Assembly: GCF_017255415.1 (NCBI RefSeq)
Contig: NZ_JAFJZZ010000009.1
Location: 34,551-98,550 of the forward strand
From: Clostridium aminobutyricum
GTDB taxonomy: Bacteria > Bacillota > Clostridia > Peptostreptococcales > Anaerovoracaceae
Direction: 5' to 3'
Length of the DNA: 64,000 nucleotides
The notes below the pieces were generated by a model. It searched no databases. It saw only the letters and a list, made by a program, of their open reading frames with translations, and was not told the origin of the DNA. This document shows positions 1 through 8,334 of this stretch, in pieces. The translations under genes and the position numbers were made by a program. Positions within the stretch are counted from its first letter, which is position 1, and every line of letters starts with the position of its first letter.

Positions 1-1
1 C

Positions 2-472
2 CGAATAGTAAACGCCGTGGCGGCATATGCTAAATACGGCGGACCGCTTGTGATCATCGACTTTGGAACGGCCACTACATTTTGTGCTATTTCAGAGAAT
101 GCAGAATACTTGGGCGGAACCATTGCACCGGGCGTTAAAATTGCTTCGGATGCACTTTTTGAAAAGACGGCAAAACTTCCGAAGGTAGAACTGGAAGAAC
201 CGGGTCATGTGATTTGTAAAAACACAATTGAGAGCATGCAATCCGGGTTAGTGTATGGGCATATGGGCATGGTGGAATACATTGCTAAAAAGATGAAAAA
301 AGAAGTGGAGGCAGCATCAAAAACCGGTAAAGCGGCTACTGTTGTAGCGACCGGCGGTTTAGCTACGCTGATTGAGCAGGGTATTGATTGTATCGATCAT
401 GTGGACAAGATGTTGACCTTGGAAGGACTTGAATTAATATATGAAAAAAATAAAGGACATAAGAGTAAGTAG
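2..472 (+). CDS. coaX: Type III pantothenate kinase, C-terminal part
   Basis: This is the C-terminal portion of a CoaX-type pantothenate kinase, which phosphorylates pantothenate in the first step of coenzyme A synthesis. The reading frame is open from base 2, so the true start lies upstream of the window. The in-frame GTG at 17 falls inside the conserved RIVNAVAAY stretch and is not the start. Visible family motifs are DFGTATTF (phosphate-binding actin-like fold), GGTIAPG and the C-terminal ATGGLA segment. It is followed after 35 bases by dusB, as is common in Clostridia. Identification is firm; only the 5' truncation by the window edge limits it. Confidence 0.93.
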   Translation, partial: RIVNAVAAYAKYGGPLVIIDFGTATTFCAISENAEYLGGTIAPGVKIASDALFEKTAKLPKVELEEPGHVICKNTIESMQSGLVYGHMGMVEYIAKKMKKEVEAASKTGKAATVVATGGLATLIEQGIDCIDHVDKMLTLEGLELIYEKNKGHKSK

Positions 473-507
473 CACATTCGTGCAAAAGAAAGGCGAAGAA
501 TTAAAAA

Positions 508-1473
508 GTGAGAGTCTGTTCAATAGGAAATGTAAAGCTTGATAATCCTTTCTTGCTGGCCCCTTTGGCTGGTGTGACCGATTCCTCGTTCAGAAGAATT
601 TGCAAGGAAATGGGTGCCGCTCTTGTTTATACGGAAATGGTCAGCGGAAAAGGACTTTATTATAAGGATAAGAATACGGACGGTCTTTTGAAAACGTATG
701 AAGATGAACAGCCGGTGGCGTATCAGATTTTTGGCAGTGAGCCGGATATCATGGCCTATACTGCAAGAACGTTGGAGGAGCGCCCCAATGTCATTTTAGA
801 TATCAATATGGGATGTCCGGTGCCTAAGATCGTGAAGAACGGCGAGGGATCTGCATTGTTGAAAAATCCTGATTTGATTTATCACATTATCGAACGTACG
901 GTGGCGGAAACCCAAAAACCGGTTACGGTTAAAATCAGAATCGGATTTGATGAGCGTTCCATCAATGCGGTGGAGGTTGCCAAAACAGCAGAAGCGGCAG
1001 GCGCTTCTGCTATAACGGTGCACGGCAGAACACGGGAGCAGTATTATACAGGAAGAGCGGATTGGTCCATGATTGGAAAAGTTAAAGAAGCTGTTCAAAT
1101 TCCGGTCATCGGAAACGGAGACATTTTCAGTGGGGAAGATGCATTGAATATGATGGAACAAACCGGCTGTGATATGGTGATGATCGCGCGGGGAGCTCAA
1201 GGAAATCCATGGATATTCAGAGAAGCTGTGGCCCTCTGGGAAGGCAGGGAAAAACCGCTTCCGCCTACCATCCAAGAAAGACTGGAGATCATCTATAAAC
1301 ACTGCAATTATGTGTTAGAAGAAAAAGGAGAATACATTGCGGTACGTGAAATGCGAAAGCATATAGCCTGGTATCTGAAAGGAATCAAAGGTTCGGCTCA
1401 TATTCGAGCGGACATCAATCAGAAAAAAAGTTTTGAAGAAATGAAAACACTTTTGGAAACATTAGAACGATAG
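508..1473 (+). CDS. dusB: tRNA-dihydrouridine synthase
   Basis: This flavin enzyme of the Dus family reduces uridine to dihydrouridine in the tRNA D-loop. The 321-residue protein has the expected TIM-barrel motifs: APLAGVTDSSFR near the N-terminus, the catalytic-cysteine segment INMGCPVPK (around residues 99-107), KIRIGFD, the FMN-binding VHGRTREQ, and the GNGDIFSG and ARGAQGNPW phosphate-binding segments. The GTG start at 508 is the only in-frame start that gives the complete N-terminus, although its ribosome binding site is weak. Its position after coaX and before greA-lysS matches the conserved clostridial gene order. Subfamily B is inferred from context and length. Confidence 0.93.
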   Translation: MRVCSIGNVKLDNPFLLAPLAGVTDSSFRRICKEMGAALVYTEMVSGKGLYYKDKNTDGLLKTYEDEQPVAYQIFGSEPDIMAYTARTLEERPNVILDINMGCPVPKIVKNGEGSALLKNPDLIYHIIERTVAETQKPVTVKIRIGFDERSINAVEVAKTAEAAGASAITVHGRTREQYYTGRADWSMIGKVKEAVQIPVIGNGDIFSGEDALNMMEQTGCDMVMIARGAQGNPWIFREAVALWEGREKPLPPTIQERLEIIYKHCNYVLEEKGEYIAVREMRKHIAWYLKGIKGSAHIRADINQKKSFEEMKTLLETLER

Positions 1474-1606
1474 CATCAATGGATGCTGACAACGCATTTG
1501 ATAACAACTGCAAATAGACGGCTAAGATATGGGAATTCTTGACTTTTAGCTGGTTGCAGTTTATAATATTACGATACGACATATAGGTCGAAAGGAGATT
1601 GGAAAT

Positions 1607-2080
1607 ATGGCAGAAGAAATATTGCTTACCAAAGAAGGCTATGACAAAATTGTAGCAGAGCATGAGGACCTAGTTTCTGTAAAAAGAAAGGAAGTTTCAG
1701 AACGATTAAAGGAAGCCATTTCTTATGGAGACATCTCAGAAAACTCTGAGTACGATGCTGCTAAAAATGAGCAGGCAGAATTGGAAGAAAGAATCCACAA
1801 GCTTGAAACAATGATACGTAGGGCTAAGATAATAGATGAAAATGATATGCCTAGAGACCACGTGAACGTGGGACTGAAGGTAAAAGTAAAAGTACAAGAA
1901 ACTGGGAACGAATCGGAATACATTATTGTAGGTTCGACTGAAGCGGATCCATTTGAAGGGAAGATTTCAAACGAATCAGCAGTAGGTTCTGCTTTGCTTG
2001 GAAAGAAGCTTGGAGAAATTGTTGAAATTCAGGTTCCGGACGGAATTCTTCACTACGAAATTTTAGATATATACAAGTAG
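1607..2080 (+). CDS. greA: Transcription elongation factor GreA
   Basis: GreA rescues backtracked RNA polymerase by stimulating cleavage of the nascent transcript. The 157-residue protein shows the N-terminal coiled coil with the acidic tip (GDISENSEYDAAK, residues about 45-57) and the C-terminal FKBP-like domain ending in EIL. A strong site, AAAGGAG, lies just upstream of the ATG. It lies directly before lysS with a 24-base gap and is probably co-transcribed with it. No oddities are visible. Confidence 0.97.
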   Translation: MAEEILLTKEGYDKIVAEHEDLVSVKRKEVSERLKEAISYGDISENSEYDAAKNEQAELEERIHKLETMIRRAKIIDENDMPRDHVNVGLKVKVKVQETGNESEYIIVGSTEADPFEGKISNESAVGSALLGKKLGEIVEIQVPDGILHYEILDIYK

Positions 2081-2104
2081 ACAAAAGATAAAAAGAGGTA
2101 CAAC

Positions 2105-3646
2105 ATGAGTATAGAAGAAAATATAAACGTAAATCCAGAGGTGGAAGAAGAACTTTCTGAAGTGCAGCTAAATGAGCAGCGGATGATTCGAAGAGAAAAG
2201 CTTAAGAAGTTACAAGAAATGGGAAGAAATCCGTTTCTAGTAGAAACTTGGGACGTCGATGCTTATAGTATGGACATCAAAGAAAATTTTGAGGAAATGG
2301 AAGGCAAACAGGTGTCTTGTGCCGGAAGAATCATGGCAAACAGACATATGGGAAAAGCTTCTTTTATTGATATTCAGGATAAGCAGGGAAGAATCCAGTG
2401 TTACATCAGACAGGATGGCATTACACCGGAAGAATACGAGATATTCTTAACCTATGACATAGGTGACATCGTTGGAATAGAAGGCGAAGTTTTCAAAACA
2501 AGACATGGAGAGATTTCTATCAAGGTTGTAAAATTGGTACTGCTCTCAAAGTCGTTGCAGGTTCTTCCGAACAAGTTCCACGGGTTAAAGGATCAGGATC
2601 AGCGATATCGACAGAGATATGTTGATCTCATCGTAAATCCTGAGGTAAAGAATACCTTTATCATGCGTTCCAAGATTATCCATGAAATCAAAAGAGTATT
2701 GGAAGAGGACTATGGATACCTAGAAGTGGACACCCCTATTTTAACCACTATTGCCGGTGGAGCAAATGCCAGGCCGTTTGATACGCACCACAACACCCTT
2801 GACCTAGACATGAAGATGCGTATTTCCAATGAGCTATTCTTAAAGAGGTTAGTCGTTGGCGGATTGGATCGAGTGTATGAAATGGGCAAGATGTTCCGAA
2901 ACGAAGGAATGGATAGAAACCATAATCCTGAATTTACTTCCATGGAATGTTACATGGCATATGGCAACATGGAAAGCACAATGGATGTGACGGAACAGGT
3001 TGTTTCGAAAGCAGCTTTAGCGGCTACCGGAAGTATGGTTATCAATTATCAAGGAAAGACCTTTGACTTAACTCCACCATGGAGAAGATTAAATATGGCT
3101 GACGCGGTAAAGGAAATTACAGGCGTTGACTTTGCTACCATCGTTACTGATGAAGAGGCAAGAAATGCTGCAATCGCTTATGGTATGGATAAGGATGAAG
3201 CAAATAAGTGGACAAGAGGAAAGATTCTTGCCGAAATGTTTGAAAATTACTGTGAGGATGTTCCGGGATATCTTGATGGTCCGGTATTTATTGTTGGACA
3301 TCCGGTTGAGATTTCACCACTTGCTAAAAGAGACCCTGAAGATCCAAGAATCACTAGAAGATTTGAGGCTTATGTAAACGGCTGGGAAATCGCCAATGCA
3401 TTCTCTGAGTTAAATGACCCAATCGATCAGTATGAACGATTTAAAGAACAGCAATCACAGCTTGATACAGGAGAAGATGAAGAAGCGCATCCAATGGATG
3501 AAGATTTTGTTAATGCGCTTGAAGTCGGTCTTCCTCCAACGGGCGGGCTTGGAATAGGCATCGATAGAGTCATCATGCTGATTACAGATGCACCTTCTAT
3601 TCGAGATATTATTCTATTCCCGACGATGAAACCGATCGATAAATAA
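2105..3646 (+). CDS. lysS: Lysyl-tRNA synthetase, class II
   Basis: This enzyme charges tRNA-Lys with lysine. The 513-residue protein has the N-terminal OB-fold anticodon-binding domain (about residues 70-160) and the class II catalytic core, with motif 2 around RNEGMDRNHNPEFT and motif 3 GLGIGIDRVIM. A ribosome binding site, AAAGAGGT, precedes the ATG. The last about 30 bases, including the stop codon, form the left attachment site of an integrative element. A near-identical copy of this 3' end lies about 9 kb downstream, so the C-terminal codons seen here were probably supplied by the element on integration. The protein is intact. Confidence 0.97.
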   Translation: MSIEENINVNPEVEEELSEVQLNEQRMIRREKLKKLQEMGRNPFLVETWDVDAYSMDIKENFEEMEGKQVSCAGRIMANRHMGKASFIDIQDKQGRIQCYIRQDGITPEEYEIFLTYDIGDIVGIEGEVFKTRHGEISIKVVKLVLLSKSLQVLPNKFHGLKDQDQRYRQRYVDLIVNPEVKNTFIMRSKIIHEIKRVLEEDYGYLEVDTPILTTIAGGANARPFDTHHNTLDLDMKMRISNELFLKRLVVGGLDRVYEMGKMFRNEGMDRNHNPEFTSMECYMAYGNMESTMDVTEQVVSKAALAATGSMVINYQGKTFDLTPPWRRLNMADAVKEITGVDFATIVTDEEARNAAIAYGMDKDEANKWTRGKILAEMFENYCEDVPGYLDGPVFIVGHPVEISPLAKRDPEDPRITRRFEAYVNGWEIANAFSELNDPIDQYERFKEQQSQLDTGEDEEAHPMDEDFVNALEVGLPPTGGLGIGIDRVIMLITDAPSIRDIILFPTMKPIDK

Positions 3647-3647
3647 A
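3617..3647 (+). repeat. Left attachment site (attL) overlapping the lysS stop
   Basis: The 31 bases at the end of lysS recur at 12614-12644 with three substitutions. The repeat covers the final lysS codons and the stop codon, which is typical of elements that restore the target gene on integration. The crossover core cannot be narrowed further by eye. Confidence 0.85.
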
Positions 3648-3687
3648 CTTAGTATTTTCAAAGGTTTTGGAGATTGAAAACCAAAAA

Positions 3688-3706
3688 TTACGACCAATTT
3701 ACGACT
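3688..3706 (+). repeat. Left integrase arm-site candidates (2 copies)
   Basis: Two direct copies of a TTACGAC(C/T) motif start at 3688 and 3699, about one helical turn apart. The same motif recurs in three phased copies near the right end (12482-12510). Placement just inside both ends fits arm-type binding sites for the Tn916-like integrase; this is inference from position and repetition. Confidence 0.6.
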
Positions 3707-3730
3707 AAAATAAAGAGAACACGTTCAAAT

Positions 3731-3762
3731 AGAATCTCTTGGAAACAGGAGATTCTTTTTTT
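3731..3762 (+). terminator. Rho-independent terminator inside the left end of the element
   Basis: Perfect 8-base arms AGAATCTC (3731-3738) and GAGATTCT (3749-3756) enclose a 10-base loop and are followed by a run of T. It would stop transcription running out of lysS into the element, replacing the native lysS terminator that has been displaced to 12690. Confidence 0.8.
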
Positions 3763-3836
3763 GGCAAATTCCGTGGAGAAATGTATTGTAAATGTAGCAC
3801 ATTAAAAGTATATTTGTTTGTAGAAGGGCTTTAATT

Positions 3837-4022
3837 ATGAATAAAACAATTTCTATGAGTATTAGAGTTAGTGAAGAAGAATTAGATAAATTGAAGCAGG
3901 CGGCTAGACTGGAAGCATACGCTTCATATAGTGAATTTATTAGAAGAACAGCGTTATTAGAAGCATCAAAAGTCATTGCAGAAAATGAGAAAAATGAAGA
4001 GTTCTGTGAAAACAATAAATAA
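3837..4022 (+). CDS. Small ribbon-helix-helix-like protein
   Basis: This 61-residue protein has the pattern of a ribbon-helix-helix DNA-binding unit: a short strand (ISMSIRVSEEE) followed by two helices (LDKLKQAARLEA and YSEFIRRTALLEA). Such proteins act as dimeric repressors or antitoxins. It is preceded by GAAGGG and lies 15 bases before the methyltransferase gene, so the two are probably co-transcribed. No toxin partner is visible, so a regulatory role in the restriction-modification cassette or the element is more likely than a toxin-antitoxin role. The specific function is unknown. Confidence 0.7.
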   Translation: MNKTISMSIRVSEEELDKLKQAARLEAYASYSEFIRRTALLEASKVIAENEKNEEFCENNK

Positions 4023-4037
4023 TGAGAGGGGTATATA

Positions 4038-5012
4038 ATGAATTACTTGAGTATAGATGAAATATACCTAGGAGCTGCAGAGAAACTTATGCTTCAGATA
4101 GAACCAGAATCTATAGCATTAAGTGTTTGGTCACCGCCTTACCATGTCGGAAAGAGCTATGAAAGCGGTCAAACATATGAAGAGTGGACAGAAATGCTAG
4201 AGTGTGTAATTAGAAATCATGTAAATATTTTAAAACCGGGTGGTTTTTTGGCTATAAATATCGGTGATATATTATGTTTTTCAGATGAGGATATGCCGCG
4301 TATTCAAGCGAATAATATTAGTATGCGTAAATGTAAAATTACTGAAGAAGATGTAAAAAAAGCAGCTTCGGAGCATCCTGATTACAATCGATATCAATTA
4401 GCAAAATTACTCGGTTGTAGTGAACAGACAGTAGATAGAAGGCTCCATGGAAATAATATACGAGGTGGAAAATATAATGCACAAACTAGAGTGAAAATAG
4501 TGGGTGGAATGCTAGAGAAAATGGCGCTTGAAGTAGGAATATATCCATATGATAGAAGGATTTGGGTTAAAGATGCTGCATGGGCAAATAGTAACTGGAC
4601 AACAAATTCGTATCGTGCAGTTGATGAGTTTGAATATGTATATATTTTTTGGAAACCGGGAATTACAAAGGTAGATAGAAAAAGACTGGCTAAGGAAGAG
4701 TGGGGTGAATGGGGAAGTCGGGCAGTATGGAACATTCGGTCTGTACAGCGAAACGACGATCATGAAGCAAAATTTCCAATAGAACTTCCAAGAAGGGTAA
4801 TTAAGTTATTGACCGATAAGGGAGATACAGTGCTTGATTGTTTTATGGGTAGCGGGACTTCTGCGATAGCAGCAATGATGGAAAAGCGCCATTATATAGG
4901 TATTGATAAAGAAAAAAAATATGTGCAACTTGCGAAAAAAAACATTGAGGAATTTATTTCGCAAGGTACACAGGAATTATGCAATTATGGAACTGCAGAA
5001 TCAGAAGATTAG
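4038..5012 (+). CDS. Type II DNA methyltransferase of the SPPY (N4-cytosine-type) class
   Basis: This 324-residue enzyme would methylate DNA to protect it from the adjacent restriction enzyme. The catalytic motif SPPY is at residues 32-35. SPPY, rather than DPPY, is usual for N4-cytosine methylation. The S-adenosylmethionine-binding motif FMGSGTSA lies near the C-terminus (about residue 267), giving the permuted beta-type order. The central part (about residues 105-155) contains a helix-turn-helix-like stretch (YQLAKLLGCSEQTVDRRL) in the region expected to read the target. The gene converges on the BglI-like endonuclease with only six bases between them. By pairing, the expected target is the BglI site GCC(N5)GGC; that is inference. 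Confidence 0.88.
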   Translation: MNYLSIDEIYLGAAEKLMLQIEPESIALSVWSPPYHVGKSYESGQTYEEWTEMLECVIRNHVNILKPGGFLAINIGDILCFSDEDMPRIQANNISMRKCKITEEDVKKAASEHPDYNRYQLAKLLGCSEQTVDRRLHGNNIRGGKYNAQTRVKIVGGMLEKMALEVGIYPYDRRIWVKDAAWANSNWTTNSYRAVDEFEYVYIFWKPGITKVDRKRLAKEEWGEWGSRAVWNIRSVQRNDDHEAKFPIELPRRVIKLLTDKGDTVLDCFMGSGTSAIAAMMEKRHYIGIDKEKKYVQLAKKNIEEFISQGTQELCNYGTAESED

Positions 5013-5018
5013 GAATTA

Positions 5019-5906
5019 CTAGCGCTTGAATTCTTCTACTCTCCATGACGCAATTTTATCTAAGAGTGAGAATGAAACTCGAACACGAATTTTTCGAGGG
5101 TCTTTTGATTTATCATCTTTTCCAGGGAAGAATAATCCTGGATAGTCCTCTAAATAGTTTGGATTTTCGGTAAGAAGTAGGCCGTTTGGAACACAGATAT
5201 TTTTTATGCTTTCAAGCGGCTGGCCCGTCGCACTACTAGCGGACAGAGTTGGCATGCTATATACTGGTTTTACAAATAAATGAATAGTTGGTGCCACATT
5301 ACCATTGGTAAGGGGGTACATTGGAGATATGGCGGGGTAAAATGAATGTGTAGCGCGCCTACCCTGAGCAATCATAGTTGAATTTATCATATTCTCCATT
5401 GGTTCAGCCCAGATACCATCACCTGATACTTGGTAAGGAGAGATAACAGTGTGGTCAAAATTGTCTCTTGGACCAACAGATTTAATATCTAAAAAAAAGA
5501 AAGCACAATTAGTAAATCCTTGGGTTATCTGAGAAATGGTATCAGAATACAAAACAAACCTATTGTCGGCACCAGACGGTAATCCGATTTCTGAGACACA
5601 GTATTGAGCGCCGATTATTCGACCTAATTTATGTCCAACAGCGTGCTCTCCAACTTCTATCCACGGAATCTGGTCGCCTACGGGTTGCCTGCCCCTGTCA
5701 TCAGGTGGATAATTTGCCCAGAATGCATTCAAGTAAGATGCTTCATTGTAGTCTTTCTCGATTTCGTCGTAATTATCAATAATGATATTATTGACGAGCC
5801 CTGTGCAATACTGTTCGATTGATATTAATTGGTCTGGGTTTTCGATAAAGTATGAACGGGCTCTATTATAGTTTTCAAATAAAAGTTCACGCATTTCAGA
5901 ATACAT
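5019..5906 (-). CDS. BglI-like type II restriction endonuclease
   Basis: The protein (295-298 residues) resembles the BglI endonuclease from end to end as I remember it: a YNEA segment, NYPP-DRG, GDQIPWIEVGE, a FLDIKSVGPRD active-site strand, an SP-QVSG-G segment, and a C-terminal PGKDD stretch. Numbered from the upstream ATG at 5915, D117, D143 and K145 align with BglI Asp116, Asp142 and Lys144. I prefer the ATG at 5906, which has AAAGGG about nine bases upstream and gives the MY- start of BglI. The gene overlaps the end of the controller gene, so the two are translationally coupled. Expected specificity is GCC(N5)GGC or close to it. Confidence 0.88.
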   Translation of the reverse strand: MYSEMRELLFENYNRARSYFIENPDQLISIEQYCTGLVNNIIIDNYDEIEKDYNEASYLNAFWANYPPDDRGRQPVGDQIPWIEVGEHAVGHKLGRIIGAQYCVSEIGLPSGADNRFVLYSDTISQITQGFTNCAFFFLDIKSVGPRDNFDHTVISPYQVSGDGIWAEPMENMINSTMIAQGRRATHSFYPAISPMYPLTNGNVAPTIHLFVKPVYSMPTLSASSATGQPLESIKNICVPNGLLLTENPNYLEDYPGLFFPGKDDKSKDPRKIRVRVSFSLLDKIASWRVEEFKR

Positions 5907-6123
5907 TTTCTTCATCCCTTTCTATAAATAGTTTATAAGGCTCAACTTCGAGAGCCTCGGCAATAGCTTGAATATTATCAATGGAAATATTGCGCTTTTC
6001 TCTTTCAACGCTGCTGATATAGGTACGGTGTAAACCAGCAAGCTCAGCAAGTTTCTCCTGTGATAAGTTCCCTTTTTTCCTATACAAAGTTACATTTGTG
6101 GCAAAAATATGTAATAAGTTCAT
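5896..6123 (-). CDS. Controller (C) protein of the restriction-modification system
   Basis: This 75-residue single-domain helix-turn-helix protein of the Xre/C-protein family (LSQEKLAELAGLHRTYISSVE at about residues 20-40) is the right size and position for a C protein. Such proteins dimerise, activate their own promoter and so delay endonuclease expression until the methyltransferase has protected the chromosome. Its stop codon overlaps the endonuclease start. A GAGGTGA ribosome binding site lies five bases before the ATG. I did not find a convincing C-box upstream by eye. Confidence 0.85.
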   Translation of the reverse strand: MNLLHIFATNVTLYRKKGNLSQEKLAELAGLHRTYISSVEREKRNISIDNIQAIAEALEVEPYKLFIERDEENVF

Positions 6124-6317
6124 GTAATCACCTCACATAGATATTTGTAAATAAATTATCCCTCGGTGAATACAATAAATCTACAGACAATACGTCACAT
6201 GATTGCTGATAGAGATTCGCAAACTTGAGCGTGTATTTCAAAGAGATATGTTGGAAAACACAATAGATATAGAGCTAGGGGAGAAGAGTGTATAGATACT
6301 TACTTAAATAGAATGTT

Positions 6318-6362
6318 AAATAGCCTCCTATGGTAAAATCAAATTATCATAAGAGGCTATTT
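6318..6362. repeat. Large perfect-looking hairpin
   Basis: Arms at 6318-6336 and 6344-6362 are inverted repeats of 19 bases with two mismatches and a 7-base loop; the outer ten base pairs (AAATAGCCTC) are perfect. No T-run follows. It sits 2 bases before a possible transposase remnant, so it may be an insertion-sequence end. It could also be a replication or transfer origin of the element. The function is not established. Confidence 0.6.
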
Positions 6363-6364
6363 AT

Positions 6365-6457
6365 ATGGCAACGAAAAAAGAACCAATGAGCGAAGGGGAA
6401 AAGAATATTATACCTTTGACCTTGCAGACAACTAAAAAAATGGAACCTTGCCCTTAG
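6365..6457 (+). pseudogene. Possible IS256-like transposase N-terminal remnant
   Basis: A 30-codon open frame begins MATKKEPMSEGEKNII and ends quickly at a stop. The opening resembles the N-terminus of IS256-family transposases as remembered, but the following residues do not continue the family pattern. I see no other transposase parts up to 6600. The call rests on one short stretch and is weak. Confidence 0.3.
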
Positions 6458-6561
6458 ATTGTGGAAAGGTTTACGAATTTGTGATTATGTACGAGGCGAG
6501 GCTTCGCTGTAAGTTTTATTTAAAAAGACACCAAAAACACCTTTCTTCAAAGGTAGAGAAG

Positions 6562-6592
6562 GGAACCGATCAAAATTTCGGTTCCTTTTTTA
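6562..6592. terminator. Terminator hairpin
   Basis: GGAACCGA (6562-6569) pairs with TCGGTTCC (6578-6585) and is followed by a run of six T on the plus strand. The position at the 3' side of the convergent gene at 6602-7192 suggests it may also separate the restriction cargo from the core of the element. Confidence 0.75.
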
Positions 6593-6601
6593 TTGTATAA
6601 A

Positions 6602-7192
6602 TTACCAAATACCGGTATAAGTTTTTCCAGAATTACTTATATAAAAGTTATCATCGTACTCTGAAAAATGCTCAATTAGATAGTTACCAATAATTAATGA
6701 TATAAGTTGATTAGTTTTTATGCCAGTTATTTTTGAAATATCTTGCAAGCGGTATGTGAATTGTTCGGAAAGTGGTATAGCGTATTGTTTCGTATTAGGA
6801 AATATGTTTTTATGTTCGGAAGAACATGCTATATCAAATGAAGCTAGCTTATCTGTTATCGCAATATGAAGAAGATTGTTTATAACAATATTAGTTTTGG
6901 TTTCATATATCTTCTTTATTTCATGGATGCCGTTATAGATGTATTCAGCGACTTCCATGGAATATCTTTTTGGTATCTTTTCTTTACCATAAGAATCTAA
7001 AGTGCCAAAAGTTTTTTTGAATTTACATTTCTCATAATTGGCTTTGAAGTATTGATTATCAAATTCAAATGAATGTAATTGTTCAGTTAATAAAAATCTA
7101 ATTATTGTTTGAATGGGAAGATTTAAAGATGATGCATAGCGATTAAGCTTAGTAAATGTATTTAATGAGAGTGTAAAGTTTAGTTTGTACAT
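6602..7192 (-). CDS. Hypothetical protein of the element
   Basis: I do not recognise this 196-residue protein. It is basic and mostly helical by eye. The first 40 residues (strand-like KLNFTLSLN followed by two helices) and a similar C-terminal portion (PLSEQFTYRLQDISKITG, then NQLISLIIGNYL) look like two ribbon-helix-helix-like halves, which could make it a DNA-binding regulator. The start chosen at 7192 has AAAGGAG upstream; an in-frame ATG ten codons earlier lacks one. It is transcribed away from the replication/transfer genes, leaving about 240 bases of shared upstream region, which fits a divergently transcribed regulator. Function is not assigned. Confidence 0.6.
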   Translation of the reverse strand: MYKLNFTLSLNTFTKLNRYASSLNLPIQTIIRFLLTEQLHSFEFDNQYFKANYEKCKFKKTFGTLDSYGKEKIPKRYSMEVAEYIYNGIHEIKKIYETKTNIVINNLLHIAITDKLASFDIACSSEHKNIFPNTKQYAIPLSEQFTYRLQDISKITGIKTNQLISLIIGNYLIEHFSEYDDNFYISNSGKTYTGIW

Positions 7193-7430
7193 AAAAAACT
7201 CCTTTACGTTTTTATAACACAAGAAAAAGCTTTTTAAATTTTAGTTGAATTATACAAGAAATAGACTAAAAAGTAAAGAGCGTATAAAATAACCAAATAA
7301 GCATCTATAAAAAAGTGTAAGACATTATTTTAGAATAATAATGCTCTACCAGTTAAAAATAGTATGTTTTAATGTAAGTACAGCAAGCGAGTACGAGGTG
7401 GGACGCCATCAAAGAAAGGAAAATAATGTT

Positions 7431-7697
7431 ATGCATCTAGTGGGATTAAATTATACGACTAACGCAAATGGTTTTAGGAATACAACATTGCAAGTCACAG
7501 ATAATTACAACTCATATTATTCTAACGCAGAAGCAGGAAGAGCATGTGCTGGCGTTAAATGCGATTCAATATATGTGGGCGACGTTGATTGTTCTGGATT
7601 AAAGATTGGCATGGATATCGATATTCTTTACGATAAAGCAATCTCGACAGCAAAGGGAACATTCCAGCCTATTAAGAGAATCGACATTCTTAAGTAA
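7431..7697 (+). CDS. Small protein at the head of the replication/transfer genes
   Basis: This 88-residue protein has a compact beta-rich look (TTLQVTDNY, SIYVGDVDCSGLKIGMDIDILYD) and no membrane segment. Proteins of this kind commonly sit upstream of FtsK-like and Rep genes in small Firmicute plasmids and mobilizable elements, where their role is unknown to me. The ATG at 7431 is preceded by AAAGGAAAA; the upstream in-frame extension to 7341 has no ribosome binding site. The gene is followed by 64 bases and then the next gene in the same direction. Confidence 0.65.
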   Translation: MHLVGLNYTTNANGFRNTTLQVTDNYNSYYSNAEAGRACAGVKCDSIYVGDVDCSGLKIGMDIDILYDKAISTAKGTFQPIKRIDILK

Positions 7698-7761
7698 CTG
7701 ATAATTAGAGCATGTTAACAAATATTGTTGGCATGCCCCTTAAAGAAATGAGGTAAATGAG

Positions 7762-8334
7762 ATGATTGAATTAATTATATTTTTGATCTGCTTAGTAGAA
7801 CTAGGTATGACAATTGAGAAGCTGATACATCTTGATTATGATATAGCAGGTGTTACTATAGCATTAAAGCAGGATGTCAAAAAGTTTGTTGAAGCGATTT
7901 TTGTTGAACCACAGAAAAGACATGCATTTGATTTTACGCTATCTAATGATATGAAGATTGTTACAAAGCCTTATGCTAAAACAGGATTTGAAATACAATT
8001 AGTAAATAAGTTGTTCAGAACTGTTCCCGTTGTTGGCATTCAATTTGTTCCAGATCATGAATTAGAAGAAGCAGAATTGCAGGAGCTCGTGCGGTTGCTA
8101 ATTATAAAATTCAGAGAATATTTGGTATATCATGAGCTAAATTGGAAGACATTTGCACACTATTCAGTTGGTAGTGATTATGTACATGTATTTCTATGTT
8201 ATGCAGAATGGGAATGTGACAAACAGCCGTTTGAAAATGCGTATCGTCAGACAGTGCGACAAAAAACAACTGATAAATCTGGTGGCATTTTACGTGATGA
8301 TGAATTAGAAGCAGAGTTACGACATGTTGCTTAA
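7762..8334 (+). CDS. Membrane-anchored accessory protein preceding the FtsK-like ATPase
   Basis: The 190-residue protein starts with one short hydrophobic segment (IELIIFLICLVELGM, residues 2-16), followed by a soluble domain. It overlaps the start of the FtsK-like gene by 11 bases, so the two are translationally coupled. A membrane anchor next to the ATPase is usual for coupling-protein modules, where the ATPase itself lacks transmembrane helices; here the anchor appears to be a separate polypeptide. I do not recognise the soluble domain. A role as a partner of the ATPase is inference from coupling and topology. Confidence 0.65.
   Translation: MIELIIFLICLVELGMTIEKLIHLDYDIAGVTIALKQDVKKFVEAIFVEPQKRHAFDFTLSNDMKIVTKPYAKTGFEIQLVNKLFRTVPVVGIQFVPDHELEEAELQELVRLLIIKFREYLVYHELNWKTFAHYSVGSDYVHVFLCYAEWECDKQPFENAYRQTVRQKTTDKSGGILRDDELEAELRHVA

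Noticed and set aside
796..1302. Long minus-strand open frame inside dusB
   Set aside because: It is antisense to a well-conserved gene, has no ribosome binding site and no recognisable protein motif.
3837..4022. Toxin-antitoxin pair at the left end of the element
   Set aside because: The small ribbon-helix-helix protein is next to a methyltransferase, and no toxin-like gene accompanies it.
7341..7430. Upstream extension of the small gene at 7431
   Set aside because: No ribosome binding site before 7341, and the ATG at 7431 has a suitable purine-rich site.
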